Positions 18,554 through 27,319 are shown, counted from the stretch's first letter. The stretch: DNA of 64,000 nucleotides from Pedobacter sp. MR2016-24 (GCF_026239655.1 NZ_JAPIVO010000007.1:124001-188000); one strand, 5' to 3'. Translations and numbers: made by a program. The notes: generated by a model not told the origin, from the letters alone.

Positions 18554-19681
18554 ATGAAACTCAACCTGCTACTAATGACTGCCCTGATCCCCTTTATGGG
18601 GACAGCACAGTCCAACAACTTTACGATGACCGGCAAAATAGGATCACTAAGTGCCCCTGCGATGGTTTATATTGACTACATGGATAATGGTGTAAGTCAT
18701 GAAGACTCTACTGCACTGGTCAATGGTGTATTCAAATTTAGTGGCCATATCAATGGCAATGCCTATGCGCGAATGGCTTTAGCTCCTAAAGGGGACGGTA
18801 AACAACGCGCAGTATATACCGGAGATGTAATTTATTTTTATTTCGGTAAAGAGCAGTTCAGTATCAACGCTAAAGATTCACTAAGTAATGCAACATTTGA
18901 GGGATCAAAAGTATACGATGAATACCAGGCCTACAATAAGGTCATTGGTGGAACAATAATGGAGCTGACCAAAGCTGTCAACCTGGATTTCGCCAGTGGT
19001 ACTGCAGCACAGCAAAAAGATACTGTTTACATAAAAGCAGTAGACACGAGATACCGTAAAAAAATTGCCGATCGGGCAGATCGCCAGTTTCAGTTCGCTA
19101 AAGAACATCCCTCTTCTTATTTTGCTGTTGTTGCCCTCTCTGAGTCAGCAGGCAGTAAATTCGATGTGGCTAAAATTGAACCTGTATTCAATTCCTTAAG
19201 TGAAGAACTTCGAAATTCGGATACCGGAAAGGAACTGAATCAGCGAATGAAGGCTGCCCGTACAATTGCAATGGGTGCTGTTGCACCTGTGTTTACGCAG
19301 GCTGATATCAATGGCAAACCAGTTTCATTGGCCGATCTGAAAGGTAAAACCGTATTGGTAGAATTCTGGGCAAGCTGGTGTGGCCCTTGCCGTGCAGAGA
19401 ATCCAAATCTGGTAAAACAATACCATTTATACAAAGAAAAAGGATTCGAGGTACTTGCTGTCTCTTTAGATAGCGACAAGGCGAAGTGGGCTGATGCGAT
19501 CGCAAAAGACGGTTTGCCATGGCTGCACGTCTCTGACCTGAAAGGATGGAATAACCAGGTTGGGCGCATGTACGGTGTAAGAGCTGTTCCGGCAAGTTTC
19601 CTCGTGAGCCCGGATGGGAAAATCATTGGAATGGGCCTTCGGGGAGAATCGCTTAACAAGAAATTAGCTGAAATCCTTTAA
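18554..19681 (+). CDS. TlpA-like thiol-disulfide oxidoreductase with DUF4369
   Basis: A 375-residue exported protein. A signal peptide (about 1-18) is followed by a DUF4369 domain (about 25-120), a helical linker and a thioredoxin-fold domain (about 240-375) with the active site WASWCGPC (Cys276 and Cys279) and the cis-proline in RAVPASF. It is expected to reduce or rearrange disulfides in the periplasm. A small hairpin, TCCGG/CCGGA (18520-18537), lies in the gap upstream, but the next gene follows almost without space (1 base), indicating one operon. Confidence 0.88.
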   Translation: MKLNLLLMTALIPFMGTAQSNNFTMTGKIGSLSAPAMVYIDYMDNGVSHEDSTALVNGVFKFSGHINGNAYARMALAPKGDGKQRAVYTGDVIYFYFGKEQFSINAKDSLSNATFEGSKVYDEYQAYNKVIGGTIMELTKAVNLDFASGTAAQQKDTVYIKAVDTRYRKKIADRADRQFQFAKEHPSSYFAVVALSESAGSKFDVAKIEPVFNSLSEELRNSDTGKELNQRMKAARTIAMGAVAPVFTQADINGKPVSLADLKGKTVLVEFWASWCGPCRAENPNLVKQYHLYKEKGFEVLAVSLDSDKAKWADAIAKDGLPWLHVSDLKGWNNQVGRMYGVRAVPASFLVSPDGKIIGMGLRGESLNKKLAEIL

Positions 19682-19682
19682 T

Positions 19683-21554
19683 ATGAAAACGATCTTTTCC
19701 GTCCTGCTGCTGATATACGCACTCCATGCCGGAGCTTTTTCAAAAAAAGAAAAGCTTCCGTTGAAAGTGTTATACGTAGGATATAACCCAGAAAGACAAA
19801 TGCCGGCAGATGTGGTTTATTACAGCACTGCTCCGGCAGTAGTTGCAAAAGTTTATCAGGCCAGAATGGCCGATTTTAAGGTGTTCCTGGAAAGTCATTT
19901 TGAAGAGGTGAAAGTAATAGATGTCAGAGATTATAGCCCTGCATTGTCAGACGCCGCTGATGTGACCATCATGGATGCCGGTCCTGTGAAACTTCCCGCA
20001 GATTTCGACCGCCCTATGATCCTGATGCATGCAATGGCACCAAACGTTGGCCTGCCCATAGGCTTAAAATTTGACTGGTACTGTCAGTGTCTTGAAGATG
20101 AAGCCTTAAATATCAATACCAAACATGAGATATTCAACGTGCCGAATAAGGTGAAGCTAACGATGGTAAAACAAGCTACCCCCGCTTCATTCTTTAATGG
20201 TCATGAAGGACTGACCACACCAAAAGAGATGCCGATGTGGCGCGTGGTAAAATCGGGTGCTTCAGCAAATGGCAAGTATATTATTGGCATGGTTGCTCAT
20301 GGTGAAGGTTTTAACGATTCACCAGATGCAGAATCTATTTCCGGAGGCGTGTGCCTGAAAAATGCAGAGGCAGTAGCGCTGGGCAGACAGGGCAATTATT
20401 TTATGTGGGGTTTTTCTGCTTCTCCGGATTATATGACCGATGAGGCAAAAGAAGTATTCGTCAATGTAGTATCTTATATTAAAAAATATGATCATATGCC
20501 CGCTATCGTCAAGAAAACACAGATAGCCACGCGCAGTAGCATAGATGAACAGGTATACCGGATAGATGAGCAGCTATATAAAAAGGCTATTCTCTCCCGC
20601 CGTGAAGGAAATGTACGCATGTTAAAACTGCAGTCGGACCTTTTAAAAAGAAAAGCCGCCGGCGAAGATATTGGCAGAAGCAATGAAATGTTCTTAAAGA
20701 TGCCCGTAACCAATGACGTGGAGAGCTTTGAGAGTTACCTTAAAAATCAGGCAGGAACAGCTTTATTTACAAAATTTGGCACGGATACGAAGTTATACCG
20801 TAAATATTTCCATGATAATTATGAATACTTCTACCCTTTAGATGGATATGCACTCCAATTGGATGAAGATGCACAGCATTTAGGACTCAGTAACAGGAAA
20901 GCAGCATTACTTGAAAAGTGTATTCAACTCCTGGAAAGCGGGAAAGAAACAGCGATGGCACAGCGATTATTGGAAAGGTATACTATGATGAACTATACCA
21001 CCGCGGCAGAATGGAGAAACTGGTATGAACTGAATAAAACCAGTCTTTTTTATACTGAAGCGGGCGGATTCAAGTTTATCGTGAATACTTTTGGCAAAAA
21101 AGAAATGGCTAAAACCGTTGAAGTTGAGGGGCCGGGAGTGAATGACCATAGCGTAATACCTGAACCTACAGCAGATGAACCTGTTGTAATCTCTGCTCAG
21201 TTTATTCCTCTAAAAGGAAAAAAATCCGGAGATCTGATAATCAGGGCTTCAATTCTGAAAGGATGGCATATGTATGCGTATGTGGATAAAGATAGTCCCT
21301 TTATACAAACAGAACCTTTGCTGGAATTACCAGAAGGAGCGCATGCCGATAAGGACTGGGAAATTTCAGCGGCAAGCCCCTATCCGGGAAACAAAGGGGT
21401 GTTTATCTTCGAAGATAAGGCATCGTTTAAGATCAAAGTATACTATCAGGACAGCAAACCAGGTTCGGTCATCAGGTGCGGATTATTTTATCAGACTTGC
21501 GACGAAACTAAATGTTTACCACCTGCGAAAAAAATGTTGGATATAAAAATATAA
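19683..21554 (+). CDS. Large exported protein with C-terminal DsbD-alpha-like domain
   Basis: A 623-residue exported protein (signal peptide about 1-18). The first 260 residues (LPLKVLYVGYNPERQMPADV, and VIDVRDYSPALSDAADVTIMDAG) look like a flavodoxin/glutamine amidotransferase-like alpha/beta fold (ThuA-like), but I recognise no family with certainty. A helical middle follows. Residues about 500-623 match the N-terminal periplasmic domain of DsbD: GDLIIRASILKGWHMYAYVDKDSPF and YQTCDETKCLPP with Cys606 and Cys611 in the usual spacing. It starts 1 base after the tlpA stop. A thiol relay to or from the neighbouring TlpA is likely (inference). Confidence 0.7.
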   Translation: MKTIFSVLLLIYALHAGAFSKKEKLPLKVLYVGYNPERQMPADVVYYSTAPAVVAKVYQARMADFKVFLESHFEEVKVIDVRDYSPALSDAADVTIMDAGPVKLPADFDRPMILMHAMAPNVGLPIGLKFDWYCQCLEDEALNINTKHEIFNVPNKVKLTMVKQATPASFFNGHEGLTTPKEMPMWRVVKSGASANGKYIIGMVAHGEGFNDSPDAESISGGVCLKNAEAVALGRQGNYFMWGFSASPDYMTDEAKEVFVNVVSYIKKYDHMPAIVKKTQIATRSSIDEQVYRIDEQLYKKAILSRREGNVRMLKLQSDLLKRKAAGEDIGRSNEMFLKMPVTNDVESFESYLKNQAGTALFTKFGTDTKLYRKYFHDNYEYFYPLDGYALQLDEDAQHLGLSNRKAALLEKCIQLLESGKETAMAQRLLERYTMMNYTTAAEWRNWYELNKTSLFYTEAGGFKFIVNTFGKKEMAKTVEVEGPGVNDHSVIPEPTADEPVVISAQFIPLKGKKSGDLIIRASILKGWHMYAYVDKDSPFIQTEPLLELPEGAHADKDWEISAASPYPGNKGVFIFEDKASFKIKVYYQDSKPGSVIRCGLFYQTCDETKCLPPAKKMLDIKI

Positions 21555-21566
21555 CCTAAAAAACAA

Positions 21567-21595
21567 CGGCCGCATCATGAAGAATGATACGGCCG
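21567..21595. terminator. Bidirectional terminator at the end of the uptake locus
   Basis: CGGCCG (21567-21572) and CGGCCG (21590-21595) with the inner ATCAT/ATGAT pairs form a strong GC-rich hairpin around GAAGA. It lies between the convergent 623-residue protein gene and the SYLF gene, with an A-rich run on one side and a weaker T run on the other. Confidence 0.65.
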
Positions 21596-21617
21596 CTGCT
21601 ATTTCAAAAGAACCGAT

Positions 21618-22301
21618 TTATTTCATCGATACTAAGGTAGATTTTAGTTGTTTCACTTCCGCTGATGAACTTGCTGAGGCTTTAAATATTGTATTTGCAC
21701 TCATCGCACTTCCATAAAAATCTGTATTTGCAGCGGCATCAATTGCCAGAGAAGCACCGTTTAAAGAGATTCCTGCAAAAAGACCTTTACTGCGTGAGTA
21801 TGAATATACTTCAGCTTCCAGCTTATAATCTGTGTTTGCTGTGGAGTTCCTGCCAAGCGGACCTGCTGCAACAGAAAGGTCACCGCCTAAGGTAAAACTG
21901 CTTTTATTAATTTCTGTCAGACTTTTGCTGTTCTTGAATATCAATACCAGGTCTACCGACTGCACACCTATCTGCGCACCTATACTACCACCTGTAATCG
22001 TAACAAAAACCGGGTTGCTCCAGGTTCCATCAGCTTTTTTAACCATGGCCAGCCCTTTACCACGCTTTCCACCAACTACAAATCCAGCATTGATCAGTTT
22101 CGGGACAACGATAATTCCCTGTGTTACGGCAAGCAATTCCGAAGGAATCGATTCCTTCATCTTACTAAAATCAGAAAGGACCGTGGTAGCAGCCTCAATT
22201 TTCTTTTGCTCTTTCTCCTGTGCATTTACAGTTCCAGATAATAGTATGCCTGCACATAAAAGGAAAGCAGTACTGGCTTTTAAAAAATTCATCGTTTTCA
22301 T
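21618..22301 (-). CDS. SYLF (Ysc84) domain exported protein
   Basis: A 227-residue exported protein (signal peptide to about residue 27, TVNAQEK). The remaining sequence is a SYLF/Ysc84 domain: GIIVVPKLINAGFVVGGKRGKGLAMVK, GSIGAQIGVQSVDLVLIF, GPLGRNSTANTDYKLEAEVYSYSRSKGLFAGISLNGA. This domain binds phosphoinositides in eukaryotes; bacterial members are periplasmic or envelope proteins of unknown ligand. It is a single gene, with a long dyad symmetry 25 bp upstream of its start. Confidence 0.88.
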   Translation of the reverse strand: MKTMNFLKASTAFLLCAGILLSGTVNAQEKEQKKIEAATTVLSDFSKMKESIPSELLAVTQGIIVVPKLINAGFVVGGKRGKGLAMVKKADGTWSNPVFVTITGGSIGAQIGVQSVDLVLIFKNSKSLTEINKSSFTLGGDLSVAAGPLGRNSTANTDYKLEAEVYSYSRSKGLFAGISLNGASLAIDAAANTDFYGSAMSANTIFKASASSSAEVKQLKSTLVSMK

Positions 22302-22325
22302 AATCAGATTTTATTATTTTTTGTG

Positions 22326-22367
22326 TTGTAATAACTGTTAGCATTAACGTCATAACAGTCATTACAA
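22326..22367. promoter_or_regulatory. 15 bp interrupted inverted repeat upstream of the SYLF gene
   Basis: TTGTAATAACTGTTA (22326-22340) and TAACAGTCATTACAA (22353-22367) are reverse complements except for one A/C position, with a 12 bp spacer. The repeat lies 25-66 bp upstream of the SYLF start codon. This could be a repressor/activator site or a transcribed hairpin. Confidence 0.45.
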
Positions 22368-22440
22368 TACATCAAACAAATAAAAAGCCAATCTTTGTTT
22401 TTAAACAAGAAAAGATAATGAGATGATAAAAAAAGGGAAG

Positions 22441-23235
22441 TTATTTTTTCACGGCATCTATCGCACGGTCCAAATGCACATAACCGCCGTCCACATACAC
22501 CAGCTGCGCGGTAGTATGGCTGGAGCGCGGTGACAGTAAAAATACTACTGCGTTAGCAATTTCCTCTGCAGTAGTCATCCTGTTTCCCAAGGGGATCTTG
22601 CCGATAATTCCTGCCAGTTTCACTTCAGCATCTGGTAAAGAGCTGATCCAGCTTTGATAAAGCGGGGTAAAACATTCCGCAACAATAACAGCATTTACCC
22701 TGATGCCATATGGAAGCAATTCAACAGCCCATTCCCTGGTCAACGCATTTCTTGCTCCGTTCGAAGCCGCATAGGCGGAAGTGCCACCCTGACCTGTATC
22801 TGCTACTTTTGAGCCAATATTAACAATCGAACCTTTCGACAGCTTAAGTGAAGGCAATACGCTTTGTGCCATCAAATAATAATGCACCACATTTTTATGG
22901 AGACTCTCCATAAAAGATGTATAGTTTCCACTTTCCAATCCCACATTATCATTTACTCCTGCGTTATTTACCAGCCCGTCTATCTGTCCGAACTCTTGCA
23001 ACACCGCCTGCACTGTGCGCTCTGCAGCGGCAGGATCAGTGAGCTCAGCCACCAGCTGATGCGCTTTCAATCCCTGGCCTTTAAGCTCGTTCACCAGCTT
23101 CATGTTATCTGTTTCATTCCTGCCAATGATGACCGGAACCGCACCTTCGGCTGCCAGTACCTTAACAATACCTTCACCTATCCCCTTTGCACCACCGGTA
23201 ACGATGATTACTTTATTCTTTAACTGAAGATCCAT
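22441..23235 (-). CDS. SDR dehydrogenase, L-fucose dehydrogenase-like, catalytic Lys replaced by Asn
   Basis: A 264-residue short-chain dehydrogenase. The cofactor site TGGAKGIG (residues about 12-19) and NNAG are intact, as are Ser142 and Tyr155. The catalytic lysine of the YxxxK motif is Asn159 (YAASN, codon AAC). Close relatives known to me have YAASK. L-fucose dehydrogenase oxidises L-fucose to L-fuconolactone, the first step of a non-phosphorylating pathway. It is last of a four-gene operon, 3 bases after the hydrolase gene. The substrate is inferred from neighbours. Asn159 predicts low or altered activity, or a non-oxidoreductase role, unless it is a sequencing error. Confidence 0.72.
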   Translation of the reverse strand: MDLQLKNKVIIVTGGAKGIGEGIVKVLAAEGAVPVIIGRNETDNMKLVNELKGQGLKAHQLVAELTDPAAAERTVQAVLQEFGQIDGLVNNAGVNDNVGLESGNYTSFMESLHKNVVHYYLMAQSVLPSLKLSKGSIVNIGSKVADTGQGGTSAYAASNGARNALTREWAVELLPYGIRVNAVIVAECFTPLYQSWISSLPDAEVKLAGIIGKIPLGNRMTTAEEIANAVVFLLSPRSSHTTAQLVYVDGGYVHLDRAIDAVKK

Positions 23236-23237
23236 TA

Positions 23238-24101
23238 TTAATCTGCTAATTTCACATAATCAAATACTTCCTGTCTGGAAACACCCAGACCATCAATACC
23301 CAATTCTACCACATCGCCTGCTTTAAGATAAACAGGAGGTTTGAAACCAAGCCCTACGCCTGCCGGGGTTCCTGTTGAAATCACATCACCAGGCAACAGT
23401 GTCATGAACTGGCTCACATACGAAATAACGAAAGGCACATTAAATATAAAATTGGATGTATTTCCATCCTGCATTATTTTACCATTCACGCTTAGCCATA
23501 AACGAAGATTATCTACATCTTTAATCTCATCCTGAGTAGCCAGAAACGGACCTAAAGGTGCAAATGTATCACAACCTTTTCCCTTATCCCAGGTACCGTT
23601 GCGTTCAATCTGGAACTCACGCTCAGAAACATCATTGTGCAAAACATATCCTGCTACATAATTCAGGGCATCGGCTTCTTCAACATAAGATGCTTTTTTA
23701 CTGATAACCACCGCCAGTTCAACCTCCCAGTCAGTCTTAACAGAATTTTTAGGTATGGTAATCTGATCAAACGGACCTGTTAAAGCCGTGGTAGACTTCA
23801 TAAAAATAACCGGCTCCGGTGGAAGTGGTGCATTGGTTTCCTTCGCATGGTCAGCATAATTTAAACCAATACAGATCAGTTTTGAAGGTCTCGCTACAGG
23901 AGATCCTAAACGGGAACCTTCAGGTACGGGAATAAGTTTACCTTCATTTGCTTTTACAAACTCAGCTAATCTTTCCAGTCCGTTATCTTCAAAAAACTGT
24001 TCGTTGTAATCGCCTCCGAAAGCAGAAGTATCATACCAGATATCATTTATAATTACACCAGTTTTCTCTTTTCCTTCAGCACCCCATCTTATTAATTTCA
24101 T
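23238..24101 (-). CDS. Fumarylacetoacetate hydrolase family protein
   Basis: A 287-residue enzyme of the FAH fold. The C-terminal domain has CIGLNYADHAKETN, the metal-site segment DWEVELAVVI and the later GDVISTGTPAGVGLG signature. Family members cleave C-C bonds in oxo-acids with Mg2+. In L-fucose/L-rhamnose oxidative pathways a member hydrolyses 2,4-diketo-3-deoxy-L-fuconate to pyruvate and L-lactate (established in related pathways, inferred here). It sits between the two SDR genes, with gaps of 2 and 10 bases. Confidence 0.82.
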   Translation of the reverse strand: MKLIRWGAEGKEKTGVIINDIWYDTSAFGGDYNEQFFEDNGLERLAEFVKANEGKLIPVPEGSRLGSPVARPSKLICIGLNYADHAKETNAPLPPEPVIFMKSTTALTGPFDQITIPKNSVKTDWEVELAVVISKKASYVEEADALNYVAGYVLHNDVSEREFQIERNGTWDKGKGCDTFAPLGPFLATQDEIKDVDNLRLWLSVNGKIMQDGNTSNFIFNVPFVISYVSQFMTLLPGDVISTGTPAGVGLGFKPPVYLKAGDVVELGIDGLGVSRQEVFDYVKLAD

Positions 24102-24111
24102 TCTCTTTTTT

Positions 24112-24876
24112 TTAGTTATTTAATTTTATAAAACCTCCATCCAGCGGGTAATCGTTACCAGTAACGAAACCGGCTTCATCAGAACACAGATACAGTGCCA
24201 GAGCGGCAACTTCCTCAGGTTTGCCCATACGGCCAACTGGCTGACTTTTACTCAGCTTCTCAAAAATCTCCTCTTCTTTACCTGCATAATTTTTTGCAAT
24301 AAACCCATCTACAAAAGGGGTATGCACCCTCGCAGGTGAGATACTGTTACATCTGATATTTTCGCTGATATAATCACGCGCTACAGACAGTGTCATCGCA
24401 AAAATTGCACCTTTGCTCATCGAATACGCAAAGCGATCTGTTATACCCACAATCGCAGCAATGGAAGCCATATTTAAGATTACACCCCCACCCCTTTCTC
24501 TGAAAACAGGTATTGCTGCGAACAGACAATTGTAAGCACCTTTCACATTCACGTCAAATACTTTAGTAAAATCCTCTTCACTGGTCGTATCTGCTTTACC
24601 AATATGTGCTATTCCGGCATTATTTACCAGGATGTCTATTGCACCGATCGCCTGGAAGGTATGTATGACCTGCGACTGTTTACTAACGTCACAACCATGT
24701 CCAAAGGCTTTGCCACCTTCTTGTGTCACCTCATCCACCGTTTGGTTTGCTGCTTCGGCATTCAATTCTATGATATGAACAGTAGCTCCCTGTCTCGCAA
24801 AAAGCAGGGATATTGCTTTTCCAATACCACTTCCACCACCTGTAATAACAGCTATTTTTCCTTTTAAACTAAACAT
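24112..24876 (-). CDS. SDR dehydrogenase, probably 2-keto-3-deoxy-L-fuconate dehydrogenase
   Basis: A 254-residue short-chain dehydrogenase with an intact catalytic set: TGGGSGIG at the nucleotide site, NNAG, and YSMSK (Tyr151, Lys155). It matches the type that oxidises 2-keto-3-deoxy-L-fuconate to the 2,4-diketo acid with NAD+. It is second in the operon, 8 bases behind the dehydratase gene. It differs clearly from the downstream SDR, so this is not a recent duplication. Confidence 0.78.
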   Translation of the reverse strand: MFSLKGKIAVITGGGSGIGKAISLLFARQGATVHIIELNAEAANQTVDEVTQEGGKAFGHGCDVSKQSQVIHTFQAIGAIDILVNNAGIAHIGKADTTSEEDFTKVFDVNVKGAYNCLFAAIPVFRERGGGVILNMASIAAIVGITDRFAYSMSKGAIFAMTLSVARDYISENIRCNSISPARVHTPFVDGFIAKNYAGKEEEIFEKLSKSQPVGRMGKPEEVAALALYLCSDEAGFVTGNDYPLDGGFIKLNN

Positions 24877-24884
24877 ATTTAATT

Positions 24885-26540
24885 TTATAATGATACACCT
24901 CTTTTCCAGGGAATGAAATCATCCTGACCTAAAAGTACAGCTTTAGGTTTAATTTTTCCACTGGCAACTTCAATAACATAATTTAAAATTCTTTCTCCCG
25001 CCTCCTCAATTGATTCTACACCTTCGATGATCGTACCACAATTGATATCGATAATATCAGGCATTTTATGAAATAGATTGGTATTGGTAGAGATCTTGAT
25101 TACGGGTGCAACCGGGTTTCCTGTAGGCGTCCCCAAGCCGGTAGTAAATAATACTATATTTGCACCAGAAGCCACTTCGGCAGTCGTGCTCTCTACATCA
25201 CTCCCCGGGGTGCACAATAAATTTAATCCGGGTTTAGTGATTTTTTCTGGATAATCCAGCACTGCAGTTACAGGCGAATTTCCACCTTTTTTTGCCGCCC
25301 CGGCTGATTTTATGGCATCTGTGATCAGACCGTCCTTGATATTTCCCGGCGAAGGGTTGGCATAAAAACCTGACCCTGTGGCTTCTGCCAGTTCATTATA
25401 CCTGTGCATGAGCTGCATGAATTCATTTGCAGTCTGTTCGTCCACACACCTGTCGCTCAGCTCCTGTTCAACACCGCAGAGTTCAGGAAACTCAGCGAGC
25501 ACTACACTACCGCCCAGGGTAACCAGAATATCTGATACATGGCCTAAAGCAGGATTAGCAGAAATACCGGAAAAACCGTCCGAACCACCACACTCCAGTC
25601 CGATACACAATTTATCTAATGTTGCCGGGCTGCGCTCCTGCTCATTTGCCCTGATCAGTCCTGCGAAGGTTTGTTTCAATGCCTCTTGTAAAAGGATGCT
25701 CTCGGTACCGGTCTTCTGTTGTTCCAGTATAACCAGAGGTTTATTAAACTGAGGGTCCCGCTTGGTAATTTCATCCTGCAGGATGCTTACCTGAGCATGC
25801 TGGCAACCGAGGCTTAATACCGTTGCACCTGCTACATTCGGATGGGTAATATACCCTGCTAATAATCCGCAAAGTGTATCAGAATCCATCCTCGTACCCC
25901 CGCATCCCATATCGTGTGTCAGGAATTTTATCCCGTCAATATTCTTAAATAATTTATTGGCCTGGGCCGCTTCAGCGGTATGCTGCAGGTCGGCCGACAA
26001 GATATCTTCAATACTTTTACCGGTCTGATAAAGTTCAATCAGACTCTCCACCTCATTTTCATAGCTTTTGGCTTTCTTAAAACCAAGCTTGCTTGTCAGT
26101 GCCTCTTTTAAAACTTCCACATTTCTGTTTTCACAGAATACCAGCGGAATTACAATCCAGTAGTTAGCTGTTCCGACAGTATTATCTGATCGGTGAAAAC
26201 CCATGAAAGTTCTGTCTTTAAATGCGGAAACGTCCGGTTGCTGCCACGCTGTTTTACGTTCAGACAGCTGGTAGCCTTCTGCGGCGTGGTAAACATTATC
26301 TACCGTAATGGCAGACCCCTGTGCAATTGCGGAAGCTGCTTTTCCTACAAGTACGCCGTACATAAAAATTTCCTCATCAGGATGTAAATCCTGCATGGTA
26401 AACTTATGTTTGGCAGAAACCGCAGTAGCTAATGTAAAAGACTGACTGGCAAAATTGACTATATATCCCTGTGGCAAATCGGTGAGGGCGACCAGAACAT
26501 TGTCCTTCGGGTGAATTTGTATAAACTGTGTAATTGGCAT
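24885..26540 (-). CDS. UxaA-family sugar-acid dehydratase (altronate/L-fuconate dehydratase)
   Basis: A 551-residue dehydratase with an N-terminal SAF domain (about residues 10-85) and a D-galactarate dehydratase/altronate hydrolase domain (about 125-540). Recognisable parts are GFHRSDNTVGTANYW, LTHDMGCGGT, KISTNTNLFHKMPDIIDINCGT and conserved cysteines consistent with a metal or Fe-S site. In fucose operons of this composition it removes water from L-fuconate. It is the first gene of the operon. No lactonase or permease gene is adjacent, so the pathway is incomplete here. A small TTTGG-N4-CCAAA repeat (26560-26573) precedes it. Confidence 0.78.
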   Translation of the reverse strand: MPITQFIQIHPKDNVLVALTDLPQGYIVNFASQSFTLATAVSAKHKFTMQDLHPDEEIFMYGVLVGKAASAIAQGSAITVDNVYHAAEGYQLSERKTAWQQPDVSAFKDRTFMGFHRSDNTVGTANYWIVIPLVFCENRNVEVLKEALTSKLGFKKAKSYENEVESLIELYQTGKSIEDILSADLQHTAEAAQANKLFKNIDGIKFLTHDMGCGGTRMDSDTLCGLLAGYITHPNVAGATVLSLGCQHAQVSILQDEITKRDPQFNKPLVILEQQKTGTESILLQEALKQTFAGLIRANEQERSPATLDKLCIGLECGGSDGFSGISANPALGHVSDILVTLGGSVVLAEFPELCGVEQELSDRCVDEQTANEFMQLMHRYNELAEATGSGFYANPSPGNIKDGLITDAIKSAGAAKKGGNSPVTAVLDYPEKITKPGLNLLCTPGSDVESTTAEVASGANIVLFTTGLGTPTGNPVAPVIKISTNTNLFHKMPDIIDINCGTIIEGVESIEEAGERILNYVIEVASGKIKPKAVLLGQDDFIPWKRGVSL

Positions 26541-26559
26541 TTTTAAGTAGATAAACCTA

Positions 26560-26573
26560 TTTGGTTAGCCAAA
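26560..26573. promoter_or_regulatory. Short inverted repeat upstream of the sugar-acid operon
   Basis: TTTGG (26560-26564), a 4 bp spacer TTAG, and CCAAA (26569-26573), 20 bp before the UxaA-type start codon. A weak candidate operator. Confidence 0.25.
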
Positions 26574-26680
26574 GAAAAGGTATTCTTCAGTGACTTTACT
26601 TATAATTTTATCCAATCATTAAGTTATTTTGGCATCATCAGATTTTTAAGCGGAAGGAAGATATGCAGAGGCAATTCAGC

Positions 26681-27319
26681 TTAATTGCTCAGTTTCTCAT
26701 TGATCCGGTAGGCACATCTTCTGCCTCCTTCAATGATGTACTCAATCCTGCGGATAATCGTATCGGAAAATACAGACTGCAGTGTTTTTAATTCAGCCTG
26801 GCAGATTTCCCTGTTGGCCTGTGCGGCTGCACAAATTGGACAATGGTTTTCAATCAGAATAAAACCATCTTCATCTTTAATATACTGGGCCATATATCCT
26901 TCCCTGCTTCTGATCGCAACAAATTTGCTGATCCTGCCTTCCAGATCTGTTACACCCGTCATTTCCTGAAGATACTTATTGGTACCTTTATCACCATTAG
27001 CACTGATTACCTGTGCAACAGCAAGTTCGCCAAGCGTTTCTTTCATTACTTCCATCAGCCTTACCGTCAGGGCAGCATGTGTATCCGGGAAACGCATATG
27101 GCCGAGATCGGTCAATGACCATACTTGTTGGGGCCTGCCTCTGCCTATGACCGAAACTGTCGAAGTCACAAGTCCCTCTTTAGCCAGTTTAAGCATTTGA
27201 GAACGGGCACCTTCTACAGTAACCTTTAGTTCACCAGCCAGTGCAGACAAAGGCTGTGGCCCGCTTGCCTTCAGCATGTCGACCGCACGTTCTTTAAATG
27301 GCCGCTGTTTACTGTCCAT
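26681..27319 (-). CDS. sufR: SufR-like Fe-S cluster responsive transcriptional regulator
   Basis: A 212-residue regulator with an N-terminal winged helix (about residues 10-75, LSALAGELKVTVEGARSQMLKLAKEGLV) and a C-terminal domain with four cysteines: Cys160 and Cys163 (CPIC), Cys173 (REIC) and Cys202 (GGRRCAYRI). This resembles the cysteine set that binds a cluster in cyanobacterial SufR, a repressor of suf genes. Start choice: ATG at 27319 overlaps the upstream stop as TAATG, so translation is coupled; a TTG start at 27328 is less likely. It is the last gene of the suf operon. The predicted target is the inverted repeat at 32957-32994. Confidence 0.8.
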   Translation of the reverse strand: MDSKQRPFKERAVDMLKASGPQPLSALAGELKVTVEGARSQMLKLAKEGLVTSTVSVIGRGRPQQVWSLTDLGHMRFPDTHAALTVRLMEVMKETLGELAVAQVISANGDKGTNKYLQEMTGVTDLEGRISKFVAIRSREGYMAQYIKDEDGFILIENHCPICAAAQANREICQAELKTLQSVFSDTIIRRIEYIIEGGRRCAYRINEKLSN

